Positions 31,228 through 39,380 of a DNA stretch of 40,226 nucleotides are shown here, piece by piece. The stretch's first letter is position 1. The number at the start of each line of letters is the position of its first letter. A program made the translations under genes and the position numbers. The DNA lies in the NCBI GenBank assembly GCA_947503145.1, contig CANNCP010000016.1, forward strand, positions 1 through 40,226, read 5' to 3'. Below the pieces are notes generated by a model. The model was not told the DNA's origin. It searched no databases and saw nothing but the letters and a program-made list of their open reading frames with translations. Source of the stretch: an uncultured Roseovarius sp. Its GTDB lineage: Bacteria; Pseudomonadota; Alphaproteobacteria; Rhodobacterales; Rhodobacteraceae.

Positions 31228-31740
31228 GTGAAAACCATCCGATTTCCCCGCCGCGCCGTCCTGTTGGGTGGCTTAGCGGCCTTTTTGTCGGGCTGTGCCG
31301 GCAAGTTCCGCAGCTATGACGGACCCGAAGTGACGCGACTCCGGCTCTACAAGGGACAGCGTTTGCTTTTTCTCGACGGATCCGATCGCGTGCTGCAAAC
31401 CTATCCGATCGGGCTGGGCTTCGCTCCTCAGGGTCACAAGCAATTCGAGGGAGACGGTCGGACCCCGGAGGGCACCTACATAGTCGATAAGCGCAACCCT
31501 GAAAGTACGTATCATCTTTCAGTTGGCATCTCTTATCCAAATGAGGCCGACATCGCCTTTGCCGCAGCGCAGGGCCTTTCCCCCGGCGGCGACATCTTCA
31601 TCCATGGTGGTCCACGCCCCGGCATCGACCCGACGGACATCCGCGACTGGACAGCTGGCTGCATCGCAGTCACAGATCGGCAGATCGAGGACATCTATGC
31701 AATGGTGAAGGACGGAACGCCTATCCACATCTTTGCATGA
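31228..31740 (+). CDS. L,D-transpeptidase (YkuD family), predicted lipoprotein
   Basis: 170 residues from a GTG at 31228. The signal PRRAVLLGGLAAFLSGC has a twin-arginine-like start and a lipobox with Cys at about residue 23, so the enzyme is probably lipid-anchored in the envelope. The YkuD motif is present as HGGPRPGIDP and DWTAGCIAVTD (catalytic His and Cys, about residues 129-152). It is co-directional with the P-type ATPase (63-bp gap) and probably in the same metal-induced transcript. Its last 20 bp overlap the end of lnt on the opposite strand. It differs from the first YkuD protein in size and anchoring, so the two are not recent duplicates. Confidence 0.9.
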   Translation: MKTIRFPRRAVLLGGLAAFLSGCAGKFRSYDGPEVTRLRLYKGQRLLFLDGSDRVLQTYPIGLGFAPQGHKQFEGDGRTPEGTYIVDKRNPESTYHLSVGISYPNEADIAFAAAQGLSPGGDIFIHGGPRPGIDPTDIRDWTAGCIAVTDRQIEDIYAMVKDGTPIHIFA

Positions 31741-33298
31741 CGGTCTTTCTCATGCGGCGGTAGTTAGCCGTCGCATTGGCCGCCAGAGCCCAGCTCCACG
31801 AAGCCAAGATGAGCGCCAGCAACATCCAGTCCCCGAAAAGCGCATATGGCGTAGGCGGCTGCGCTGAGGGAAGATCAGCGTCGATGATGCCCCTTTCCCC
31901 GGTATCGAGCCGCGCAATGATCTCTCCGTTCGCGTCGATGACCGCAGAGATGCCCGTATTCGCGGCTCGGATGACAGGAAGGCCTTCCTCTACGGCGCGC
32001 ATACGTGCGGAAGCCAGATGCTGCTCGGGTCCGATGCTGGTTCCAAACCAGGAATCGTTCGTCGCGTTAAAAATCCAGTCGGGTCGGAACATGTCGTCGA
32101 CCACATGGCCCGGGAAAATGATCTCATAGCAGATCGCCACGGCGACCAGGGGCATACCCGGAAGCGCAAGGGTGCGCGGACCCGGTCCGGGCGTAAAATC
32201 GCCCAGCCCCGCCGTCAGCCGCTCGATCGGCAACCAGCCGCGGAATGGCACGTATTCGCCAAAGGGCACGAGATGGTGTTTCGCGTATCCGGTCAGGATC
32301 TCATTGGTATCGTCAAAAGCCTGGACGGTGTTGAAATATCGGGTGTCATCCTCGCTCAGTACACGGTCCGGCACTCCGGTTAGCAGCACGCTGCCGTCCG
32401 GTAGCGCAGCGGCAATGCGGGATCGCGCCTGGCCATCCTCATCGAGGAACCCGGGAAAGGCGGTTTCCGGCCAGAGAAGAACGTCGAAATCGCCGGGCTG
32501 GGTTGAAAGCTCGAGATAGAGCGCGAAGGTCGCCTCGCGGTTCTCGGGCGCCCATTTCTCCTCTTGGGGAACGTTGCCCTGAACGATGCGCAGGTCGACA
32601 TCCGGTGGCTGTGGTGCATCCGACTGGAGGCGAAGCGTGCCGACGGCCCACATCGTCACGATGCCGGCCAGCGGCATGAGCGAGATGATCAATCGTTGTC
32701 GCCCGACCGCCATGAGAGCCGCGCCGGGGAGTGCCGCTACGAACACGGTGAGAAAGCTTAGCCCATAACTTCCCACCCAGGCGGCGGGCTGGCGAAGGGC
32801 GGCGTAATCGACAAGAGCGTAGCCGGCGAGGTTCCACGGAAAACCTGTCAGAACGTGACCGCGCAACCACTCGGCCGCGGTCCAGGAGGTCGCGAACAGG
32901 AGACAGGCCAGGAGACTGCCCATGGCTCCGCGCCGCGCGATTTCGACGAAGAGCACGGCGGCAATGGCCGGGAAAATCGCGAGACCTGCGGACAATCCCG
33001 CGACGGCCGGGATCGCCAGCGCCCCGAAACGCTCGGGTTCGACGTAGAAACTTTCCGCGATCCACGAAATCCCGAAACCGAACTGGCCGAGACCAAACGC
33101 CCAGCCGACGAGAAAAGCACGCCCGAAGGAGAGGTCGCGAAGACCGACAAACAACGCAGAATAGGCAACGGGAACAAGAAGGAGAATCGAGAAAGGCGGG
33201 AAGGTTAGAACGGTCAGCGCCCCGGCGGCGAAACCAAGCGTCATCCGCGAGAGCAGACGTTTGCGCAGAGCGAAGCAGTTCAGAATTACCGGCTTCAC
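31721..33298 (-). CDS. lnt: Apolipoprotein N-acyltransferase
   Basis: 525 residues from the GTG at 33298, which overlaps the lspA stop as GTGA; this gives the normal Lnt length. The N-terminal half is membrane-embedded with about six to seven helices; the C-terminal half is the nitrilase domain. Catalytic triad positions are visible: Glu in LWPETAFP, Lys in YAKHHLVPFGEYVP, Cys in VAICYEIIFP. Lnt adds the third acyl chain to lipoproteins in the inner membrane. It is the last of ten genes in the metal-island operon. A plasmid-borne second copy of a housekeeping enzyme is notable. Confidence 0.94.
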   Translation of the reverse strand: MKPVILNCFALRKRLLSRMTLGFAAGALTVLTFPPFSILLLVPVAYSALFVGLRDLSFGRAFLVGWAFGLGQFGFGISWIAESFYVEPERFGALAIPAVAGLSAGLAIFPAIAAVLFVEIARRGAMGSLLACLLFATSWTAAEWLRGHVLTGFPWNLAGYALVDYAALRQPAAWVGSYGLSFLTVFVAALPGAALMAVGRQRLIISLMPLAGIVTMWAVGTLRLQSDAPQPPDVDLRIVQGNVPQEEKWAPENREATFALYLELSTQPGDFDVLLWPETAFPGFLDEDGQARSRIAAALPDGSVLLTGVPDRVLSEDDTRYFNTVQAFDDTNEILTGYAKHHLVPFGEYVPFRGWLPIERLTAGLGDFTPGPGPRTLALPGMPLVAVAICYEIIFPGHVVDDMFRPDWIFNATNDSWFGTSIGPEQHLASARMRAVEEGLPVIRAANTGISAVIDANGEIIARLDTGERGIIDADLPSAQPPTPYALFGDWMLLALILASWSWALAANATANYRRMRKTVMQRCG

Positions 33299-33777
33299 GA
33301 CTTGATCGGACGCCGCGCACTGACCCAGGGTGCGGCGAGCAAGAGCCCCACGCCACTGACGACAAACACATCGGCCATGTTGAAGGCAGGCCAATGCGTT
33401 GAGTTGATGTAGAAATCCAGGAAGTCCGTTACAGCCCGATACCGCACACGATCAATGACATTGCCCAAGGCTCCACCGATGATCGCTCCGTAAGCGAGCG
33501 TTTCAACCGCATTTTCGGCGCGAAACAGCATAACCCCCAGCCAGCCGCAGATGGCAAGAGCGAGAGCTATGAGGCTCCACCATGGTGCGCCGCCAAGTAA
33601 TCCGAAAGTGACGCCATCATTGCGATAAAAGACAAGGTTAAAACCTGGAAACACGGCGATTCCAGTGCTTAAGGAGGCCGCATTCGCCACAACAATGGCT
33701 TTTGTGATCTGATCGATTACGAAAGCGGTAAGCGCCGCAAAAATGCCGATCACCGGAGATAGTTTATGCACTGGCAT
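33295..33777 (-). CDS. lspA: Lipoprotein signal peptidase (signal peptidase II)
   Basis: 160 residues from the ATG at 33777, 4 bp after the ZIP stop; an upstream in-frame ATG lies inside the ZIP gene. Four membrane helices are visible. The catalytic Asp pair lies in GNVIDRVRYRAVTDFLDFY (first Asp) and FNMADVFV (second Asp); YRNDGVTFGLL is the usual conserved loop. LspA cleaves prolipoproteins before the lipidated Cys. LspA homologues occur in lead/cadmium resistance clusters (pbrC in Cupriavidus), which fits this location. It is directly coupled to lnt. Confidence 0.94.
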   Translation of the reverse strand: MPVHKLSPVIGIFAALTAFVIDQITKAIVVANAASLSTGIAVFPGFNLVFYRNDGVTFGLLGGAPWWSLIALALAICGWLGVMLFRAENAVETLAYGAIIGGALGNVIDRVRYRAVTDFLDFYINSTHWPAFNMADVFVVSGVGLLLAAPWVSARRPIKS

Positions 33778-33781
33778 TGCG

Positions 33782-34564
33782 TCACCCCAACCAAACATCG
33801 AGAAAAAGCATCAAAACGAGCCCGACGGCCAAGCCGAGCGTTGCCTTGTTCTGATGGCCGCTTCGATGGGTTTCGGGGATGATTTCGTGGCTGATGACAT
33901 AGAGCATGGCGCCTGCGGCAAAGGCCAAGCCCCATGGCAGCAGCGGTTCCGACAGTGTGATGATGCCCGCCCCGAGCAAACCGCCAATCGGCTCGACCAT
34001 GCCCGTTAGCGCGGCGATGCCCCATGCGCGCAGCTTCGGATATCCTTCGCCCAACAGGGATACCGCGACGGCCAGCCCTTCAGGCGCATTCTGAAGCCCG
34101 ATGCCGATAGCGAGTGGCAGACCGCCCTCCATACCTCCGGAACCGAAGCCAACTCCGACCGCGAGGCCTTCGGGGAAGTTGTGGATCGTGATCGCGATGA
34201 TGAACAGCCAGACCCGCCGTAAGGACGCCGCTTCGGGCCCTTCGCGTCCCGTTCTGAAATGCTCGTGCGGCAGCCTTTCATTCATCAATGCAACGGCCCC
34301 CATGCCCAAAAGGATCGAGACGCAAACGATGGCCGCAGGCATCGCGCCGTTTTCGAACATCGGCTCCGCCGCATCCAATGCCGGGATGATCAGAGAAAAG
34401 AACGAGGCTGAGAGCATGACGCCGGCAGCGAAGCCGAGCGACAGATCGCGCGTCGCCCGCGACGGGATGCGCCCGAACAGCACGGGAATTGCTCCGACTG
34501 CCGTGAGCGATCCGGCGGCAAGGCTTCCGAGAAAGCCGAGCATTATCGGAGACAGGTTTTCCAT
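33782..34564 (-). CDS. ZIP-family metal transporter
   Basis: 260 residues with about eight hydrophobic segments. The signature helices are IIAITIHNFPEGLAVGVGF (helix 4, His and Glu metal ligands) and GLQNAPEGLAVAVSLL (helix 5); HEIIPETHRSGH follows near the end. ZIP proteins move Zn, Fe, Mn or Cd, usually into the cytoplasm, so its presence in an efflux island is not simple resistance. It may recover essential metal after induction. It lies 12 bp downstream of the DUF411 gene and 4 bp upstream of lspA. Confidence 0.93.
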   Translation of the reverse strand: MENLSPIMLGFLGSLAAGSLTAVGAIPVLFGRIPSRATRDLSLGFAAGVMLSASFFSLIIPALDAAEPMFENGAMPAAIVCVSILLGMGAVALMNERLPHEHFRTGREGPEAASLRRVWLFIIAITIHNFPEGLAVGVGFGSGGMEGGLPLAIGIGLQNAPEGLAVAVSLLGEGYPKLRAWGIAALTGMVEPIGGLLGAGIITLSEPLLPWGLAFAAGAMLYVISHEIIPETHRSGHQNKATLGLAVGLVLMLFLDVWLG

Positions 34565-34576
34565 AAGCGGGCCAGA

Positions 34577-35032
34577 TTATCCTTCGGCGTAGCTTGAAAA
34601 GACTTCGGTCGACCCGTCCTCGCGGATGAGGAAGACATCATAAGCTTCACGGTTTTCTTCCGGCCCCATGCCGGGCGAGCCATAGGGCATTCCCGGAACG
34701 GCGAGGCCGACGGCGTCCGGGCGTTCCTCAAGAAGGCGGCGGATATCAGCGGCCGGGACATGGCCTTCAATCACGTAGCCCTCTATGAGCGCGGTATGGC
34801 AGGAGACCATGCGCTGCGGCACGCCGTTGTCGAGCTTGAAACGAACCAGCGACCCGCCAAACATGTTCTCGCCCGTCGGCGCGAATCCGTTTTCCTCGAG
34901 ATGGTTCATCCAGGACAGGCAGCAGCCGCATCCGTTGGTCTTGCGGACGTCTATCGCTGTTGCCTCTGCGAGGGCCTGGGCCGCCGGGAACAGGGCGAGC
35001 GCGATGGTCAGAGCTTGGGTCATGCGTTTCAT
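34577..35032 (-). CDS. DUF411 periplasmic metal-binding protein
   Basis: 151 residues with a cleavable signal peptide (ALTIALALFPAAQALAEA, about residues 6-23). The mature part carries TNGCGCCLSWMNHL, then MVSCHTALIEGYVIEGHVP and VPGMPYGSPGM, the conserved DUF411 blocks with four Cys and adjacent His. The family is found with copper and silver resistance genes and is thought to bind metal in the periplasm. It is 3 bp downstream of the M23 peptidase gene. Nearby SCO and PCu(A)C proteins suggest copper as one ligand. Confidence 0.9.
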   Translation of the reverse strand: MKRMTQALTIALALFPAAQALAEATAIDVRKTNGCGCCLSWMNHLEENGFAPTGENMFGGSLVRFKLDNGVPQRMVSCHTALIEGYVIEGHVPAADIRRLLEERPDAVGLAVPGMPYGSPGMGPEENREAYDVFLIREDGSTEVFSSYAEG

Positions 35033-35035
35033 GGG

Positions 35036-36409
35036 TCAGAGCCTTTCGGTTGTCGTCTGGGCAATTTCGCTGTCAAGGTTTTCAGTCAGAAGCGCGCGCG
35101 CCTCGGTCAGACGCAACAGCGCGGCGGTATCATCCACCTCTTTCTCTGCGGCTTCTGCGAGCCGGTCGTCAGAGAGAGGGTCAGTCGGACGCCCATCTAC
35201 GAGGACTTCGTAGTGCAGGTTGGGACCTGTCGCTGTGCCGGTTGCGCCAACGCGGCCGATCACATCTCCCGCCGCCACGCGTTGGCCCTGTGATAGGCCC
35301 TCCGGCACGGCGCTGAGATGCGCGTAGCGCGTCATGGTCTCGGAGCCGTGGGAGATTTCGACCACGCGTCCATAGCCGCCTCGCCAGCCGATGAAGCTGA
35401 CCCGGCCCGGTGCCGTCGTCCGTACCGGCGTCCCGCTTGCCGCGGCAAAATCGACGCCGGTGTGCATCCGGACGTTTCCGTAGACCGGATGTGTGCGGCG
35501 CCCGAACACCGAGCTGAGGCGCGCGCCCTCGACCGGCTGTGCAAAGACGCGAAGCACCTCGCCATCGACGTAGATCGTCGCCTGACCGCTGCCGTCGTCC
35601 GGCCAAACGATCTCGTAAAGCGAATCGCCGATTTCCAGTGCGGCGAAGGCGAGGTCCGGCTGTCCGATCTTGTCATCGCCGACGCGCGTCTCGCGCCAGA
35701 GAAGCCTTAGTGTCTCGCCTCCAGCCATCTCACGGCGGAAATCCACGGTTCCACCCAGCATTTGCGCAAGGTCCACGGCAAATCGGGCGGGGATGCCGGC
35801 ATTGTCGAGTGCCGCGAAGATCGAGGTGTCGATCACGGCCTCCCCAGCAAGGGTTACGACCTCCGGATCCGGCGCCACGACCTGCGTGGACACCTGCTCG
35901 CCAAAAAGCACCTCGATCCGCACCCCGTCCTCGACGGCGAGCGAGACGGTGCGGGGGCTGCCATCCATAGTCGAAACAACAGTGACCGAATTCCCCGGCC
36001 GCAACCGTCGCAGATCGTATTCCGCGCCAAGCGCAAGGGCGACTTCCGCCCGGTCGGCTCCCGCAAGACCGGCTTCGGAAAGCAAGGAGTCGAGCGTTTC
36101 ACCAGAAGATATGTCGCGAGACCAAGTCAACAGGGGCGGTTCGATCGCCTGCATCGGCCTGTCAACAACAGCGGCCTGCAGCAGGGGCAAGGGGCCGAGG
36201 CGGGGTGTATCTTCCGCCCACGCCGTAGCTGGCAGCGACAACGGAATGTCCAGGCTCCGGGGAGCTTCAGGACGCTGGGGCATCCAGCTACCTGCCTGGG
36301 CAAGTTCTGGCGGCACGGATTCTTTCGACAGAACATCGAAGAAGGCGATAGCCGCCCCCGAAACGGTCCCCGCAAGCGCGACACCTGCCGCAAAAGTTCT
36401 GAGCCTCAT
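35036..36409 (-). CDS. M23-family peptidoglycan metallopeptidase
   Basis: 457 residues. An N-terminal hydrophobic segment (VALAGTVSGAAIAFF) anchors or exports the protein. A LysM/OapA-like region (ISSGETLDSLLSEAGLAG, about 100-160) and a linker lead to the LytM domain (about 300-410): HPVYGNVRMHTGVDFAAASG carries the Zn ligands His and Asp, and GPNLHYEVLVDG carries the HxH-type pair as LHYE. The family cuts peptide cross-bridges during wall growth. With two L,D-transpeptidases in the island it points to wall remodelling under metal stress. It overlaps the preceding SCO gene by 4 bp. Confidence 0.92.
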   Translation of the reverse strand: MRLRTFAAGVALAGTVSGAAIAFFDVLSKESVPPELAQAGSWMPQRPEAPRSLDIPLSLPATAWAEDTPRLGPLPLLQAAVVDRPMQAIEPPLLTWSRDISSGETLDSLLSEAGLAGADRAEVALALGAEYDLRRLRPGNSVTVVSTMDGSPRTVSLAVEDGVRIEVLFGEQVSTQVVAPDPEVVTLAGEAVIDTSIFAALDNAGIPARFAVDLAQMLGGTVDFRREMAGGETLRLLWRETRVGDDKIGQPDLAFAALEIGDSLYEIVWPDDGSGQATIYVDGEVLRVFAQPVEGARLSSVFGRRTHPVYGNVRMHTGVDFAAASGTPVRTTAPGRVSFIGWRGGYGRVVEISHGSETMTRYAHLSAVPEGLSQGQRVAAGDVIGRVGATGTATGPNLHYEVLVDGRPTDPLSDDRLAEAAEKEVDDTAALLRLTEARALLTENLDSEIAQTTTERL

Positions 36410-37032
36410 GTCGCCCCCTCCGTTTCTTCTTCCAACGCGCGGCGGATCTTCGGTACCGCGAATTCCCTCGGTTCATGATAGTCAATCATGGTGACGAACC
36501 GTCCAGCAGCACCGAACAGGAAGACGCTGGCCGTGTGGTTCATCGTGTAGTCGCCGCCTTCCGTGGGCACCCGCTCGTAGGCAGCGCGGAAGCCGTCCGC
36601 GATGCGCGCAATCTGCCCCTCCGGTCCCGTCCAGCCGCGGATCGCTGGGTGGAAATAACTGACATATTCTGCCATCGCCTCGACGGTATCGCGCTCGGGA
36701 TCGACCGTGATGAAAACCACGTTCAGCTGTTTGGCTTCGTCTCCTAAATCGTCGAGCCAACCTGAAATGTCCGAGAGCGTGGTCGGGCAGACATCGGGGC
36801 AGTAAGTGAAACCGAAGAACGCCATCGTCGGTCGCCCGATCAGGGTTTCCGGCCCGACCTCGTTGCCTTCATGGTCAGTCAGGCGGAAATCCATCTCGGT
36901 CAGAGCCATAGGCCGCTGCCCGATAGGTTCGGGCGCACCGGGTCCGTCGACCCGCCACCAACCGACGAAGAGCGTCAAGGCAATTGCACCGGCACCGGCC
37001 GCGCCGTATCCTGCGATCGTCCTTCGTCGCAT
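36406..37032 (-). CDS. SCO1/SenC-family copper protein, copy 1
   Basis: 208 residues, membrane-anchored by an N-terminal helix (AGAGAIALTLFVGWW). The thioredoxin-like domain contains FFGFTYCPDVCPTTLSD, with the CxxxC copper pair, and the distal His in DYTMNHTASVFLF. SCO proteins deliver copper or reduce cysteines of cytochrome oxidase CuA. It overlaps the PCu(A)C gene by 1 bp and the M23 gene by 4 bp. A second SCO gene opens the operon; the two differ considerably in sequence, so they are not a recent tandem copy. Confidence 0.94.
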   Translation of the reverse strand: MRRRTIAGYGAAGAGAIALTLFVGWWRVDGPGAPEPIGQRPMALTEMDFRLTDHEGNEVGPETLIGRPTMAFFGFTYCPDVCPTTLSDISGWLDDLGDEAKQLNVVFITVDPERDTVEAMAEYVSYFHPAIRGWTGPEGQIARIADGFRAAYERVPTEGGDYTMNHTASVFLFGAAGRFVTMIDYHEPREFAVPKIRRALEEETEGAT

Positions 37033-37499
37033 TAGTCTTCCGGTCCGCGTGCGGCGATGCCAAGGATCGGCACCTCGACCGTCACCTCGCCCCCGTCGAC
37101 AAAAAGTAGGGTCAGCGGAAAGGTTTCCCCTTCCGTCATGGGTTGTTGTAGCCGCATCAACATCGCGTGGAGGCCGCCTGGCTCAAGCGCGACGCTCTCG
37201 CCCGGGGCGATCGCGATCTCACCTGCCGCGCTCATGGAACTCACACCTTCGGCATTGGTCTTCGTCTCGTGGATCTCGGGCATCATCGCGAGGGGTGTTG
37301 AAAGACCAATCAGCGTCACCGGCTCGTCGCCAGTGTTGCGGATCGTCATGTAGGCGGCCCCGGGGCGGTTCATCCCTATGGAGGCGCGAGACCACGCGCT
37401 TTCGACGACGACATCCACGGGTCCGGCCAGTGCGGGCACTGAGAGCCCTCCAAAGGTCAAGAGCGCGGCCAGTGTGCCCGTCATAATAATCTTTTTCAT
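37032..37499 (-). CDS. Periplasmic copper chaperone PCu(A)C
   Basis: 155 residues with a signal peptide (IIMTGTLAALLTFGGLSVPALA). The mature protein has the motif H(M)x10Mx21HxM: MMPEIHETK, then MSAAGE and GGLHAMLMRLQ. It takes copper in the periplasm and, with SCO, supplies cytochrome oxidase. It lies between the DsbA-like and SCO genes, as in many copper-delivery operons. A GTTTTGGTCC leader of 23 bp separates it from the upstream gene. Confidence 0.94.
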   Translation of the reverse strand: MKKIIMTGTLAALLTFGGLSVPALAGPVDVVVESAWSRASIGMNRPGAAYMTIRNTGDEPVTLIGLSTPLAMMPEIHETKTNAEGVSSMSAAGEIAIAPGESVALEPGGLHAMLMRLQQPMTEGETFPLTLLFVDGGEVTVEVPILGIAARGPED

Positions 37500-37522
37500 C
37501 GTTTTGGTCCTGCCTTTTCCAT

Positions 37523-38182
37523 TCAGCTTTGCACGGCGGCAACTTCCGCGGCCACTAATCGCCGCAGTTCTGCCTCCCCGAATGGATCGAGCGACTTGCC
37601 GTTTACAAAGAAAGTAGGAGTCTGGCGCACTCCCACGGTTTCGACGTCCGCACGATCCTGATTCAGGATCGCAACGACATCTGGTGCCAGCATTTGCGTG
37701 CGCGCGGCCTCTGCATCGAGTCCGGCAGTGGCGGCGATCTGGAGGATCAGACCGAGCTCAGGCGCGCCGTGCGACGCCCATCTCGGCTGATCCCGCAGAA
37801 CGGCTTCGAGCACCGGCTCGTAAACGCCTTGCATGCGTGCTGCCTCGAGCACGCGGATCGCTTCCTCGGATGCCTCGCCATGAAACGCGGTGTAGCGGAT
37901 AACGACGCGGACGGCATCTCCATGCTGTGCCATGATGTCCTTCACGATCGGATGGAAGGCGCGGCAAGCCTCGCAGGCCGGGTCAAAGAATTCGACAATC
38001 GTGACGGGCGCGTCGGCAGGTCCGAGGATGGGCGAGTAAGAGCGGATCATCGCGTCCGCGAGTTCCGGCGCAACGGTTTTTGCTTCGGCCGCGGGGCCGG
38101 GGCGAGTCGCGTACCAAGTGGCTCCGCCGAAACCGGCAACGCCGAGGGCGAGAACGGACAGGATTAAGCCGCGTCGATTCAT
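37523..38182 (-). CDS. DsbA-family thiol-disulfide protein
   Basis: 219 residues with an N-terminal signal or anchor (LILSVLALGVAGFGGATWY). The thioredoxin fold has the active site FFDPACEACRAFHP (CEAC) near residue 70 and the cis-Pro loop GVRQTPTFFVNGK near 190. The CxxC dipeptide EA and DSBA-like insertion fit the DsbA/DsbG thioredoxin-domain group. It overlaps dsbB by 4 bp, so the pair forms an oxidising system: DsbB would reoxidise it. Substrates may include the cysteine-rich DUF411 protein and the L,D-transpeptidases. Confidence 0.92.
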   Translation of the reverse strand: MNRRGLILSVLALGVAGFGGATWYATRPGPAAEAKTVAPELADAMIRSYSPILGPADAPVTIVEFFDPACEACRAFHPIVKDIMAQHGDAVRVVIRYTAFHGEASEEAIRVLEAARMQGVYEPVLEAVLRDQPRWASHGAPELGLILQIAATAGLDAEAARTQMLAPDVVAILNQDRADVETVGVRQTPTFFVNGKSLDPFGEAELRRLVAAEVAAVQS

Positions 38183-38601
38183 GTTTGTGTTTCCTTCAAT
38201 GAAAGGGCCGACAGGAACCCGATCAGCGCGAAGGCGGCCAGCGCCATCAGCGGGATCGGGATGCCGAAGACCAATTGGTTATCATCGGTGCACGAGGGGC
38301 CGGTGGCCGTGCAGGGCTGGATACGTTCGGGGATCAGGCCCGCGTAGAGGCCCATGTGCCACAGGGCGACCACGCCACCACCAAGCGCCAGAGCGATGCC
38401 ATAGCGCCCGACGCTGCCGTCTCGCCACCAAAGGCCGAGGCCGAGAATGATCGCGAGCGGGAACATGAAGGCGCGCTGGAACCAGCACAACACGCAGGGT
38501 GTCTGCCCCATCACTTCGCCGATGAAAAGTACAGCAAGCGAGGCGACGAGGGCAACGATCCATGCCAGCCCGAGGGCGGTTTCTGCGGGTACGCGGTTCA
38601 T
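38179..38601 (-). CDS. dsbB: Disulfide bond formation protein B
   Basis: 140 residues with four membrane helices. The first periplasmic loop has GQTPCVLCWFQR (CxxC) and the second has IQPCTATGPSCTDDN (second Cys pair), as required for electron transfer from DsbA to quinone. It is somewhat shorter than E. coli DsbB, as is usual in this class. It is 5 bp after the first SCO gene and overlaps the DsbA-like gene. Confidence 0.93.
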   Translation of the reverse strand: MNRVPAETALGLAWIVALVASLAVLFIGEVMGQTPCVLCWFQRAFMFPLAIILGLGLWWRDGSVGRYGIALALGGGVVALWHMGLYAGLIPERIQPCTATGPSCTDDNQLVFGIPIPLMALAAFALIGFLSALSLKETQT

Positions 38602-38606
38602 GTCGG

Positions 38607-39209
38607 TCAGATCCTCTCTTCCAGATCGGCGAGAATCTCTTCAGCGGACGTGCCATAGGGCCATGAGTCTGCAAAGCCTGCCTCGGGGTCGAACAGAAAC
38701 AGATGCGAGGTGTGGCCCATTGTGTAGCCATCCGGCGCTGTGGCCTCTTCGATGCGTTCAAAGAAGATCGGAAACGTTTCGGATGTAGCGGCGATCTGTT
38801 CGGGCGTACCTGTCAGCCCGATGATGTTCGCATCGAACAGCGGAACGAATTCGGCGAGTGCCATGGGCGTGTCCCGTTCGGGGTCGATGGTTATGAAAAT
38901 CGGCTGGACCCTCGCGGCATTGTCGCCCAGACCGTCCATCACCGCCGCGACCTCAGACAGTGTCGTCGGGCAGACATCGGGGCAGTTGCTGAAGCCGAAA
39001 AATACCAACATCCAACGCCCCGAAAAGTCTTCTTCCGTTCGAACCACACCTTGGTGGTCCGTCAATTCGAATGCAGCGACAAACGCTGGATCGGTGTCGG
39101 TTCGGGCGCGGTCAGCGCGATAGTCCGACCAGAGCAAAAACCATACGAAGGCAAGCGACGCGACGCCTGCCAAAACCCAAAGAAATTTCTGTGCCGATGT
39201 GAGGGACAA
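38607..39209 (-). CDS. SCO1/SenC-family copper protein, copy 2 (first gene of operon)
   Basis: 200 residues with an N-terminal membrane anchor (FLWVLAGVASLAFVWFLLW). FFGFSNCPDVCPTTLSE gives the CxxxC pair and GYTMGHTSHLFLF the distal His. It is the first of ten tightly packed minus-strand genes and lies 36 bp downstream of the -10 of MerR-type promoter C. Copper delivery or thiol reduction in the periplasm is the likely role. Confidence 0.94.
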   Translation of the reverse strand: MSLTSAQKFLWVLAGVASLAFVWFLLWSDYRADRARTDTDPAFVAAFELTDHQGVVRTEEDFSGRWMLVFFGFSNCPDVCPTTLSEVAAVMDGLGDNAARVQPIFITIDPERDTPMALAEFVPLFDANIIGLTGTPEQIAATSETFPIFFERIEEATAPDGYTMGHTSHLFLFDPEAGFADSWPYGTSAEEILADLEERI

Positions 39210-39245
39210 TCCTGTGCGCCTGATTTTGATTCTTGATTATTGCCG

Positions 39246-39276
39246 CGTTTACATCCTCTAGCTACTAGAGGTTCAA
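39246..39276 (-). promoter_or_regulatory. MerR-type promoter/operator C (ten-gene operon)
   Basis: On the minus strand TTGAAC (39276-39271), a 19-bp spacer with the dyad CCTCTAG-TAG-CTAGAGG, and TAAACG (39251-39246). The dyad is the most symmetric of the three sites. It lies between the merR gene and the operon it faces, the normal place for a MerR operator. Confidence 0.82.
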
Positions 39277-39380
39277 GCGCGAAATCACGTTGTGGCTTAA
39301 ACTCACGCGTCTGTGAATCCGGCACTTGTCTATTGGGGCGGCAAAACCTACAAAGACTGTAACTTTTCATGGAGGCGAAG

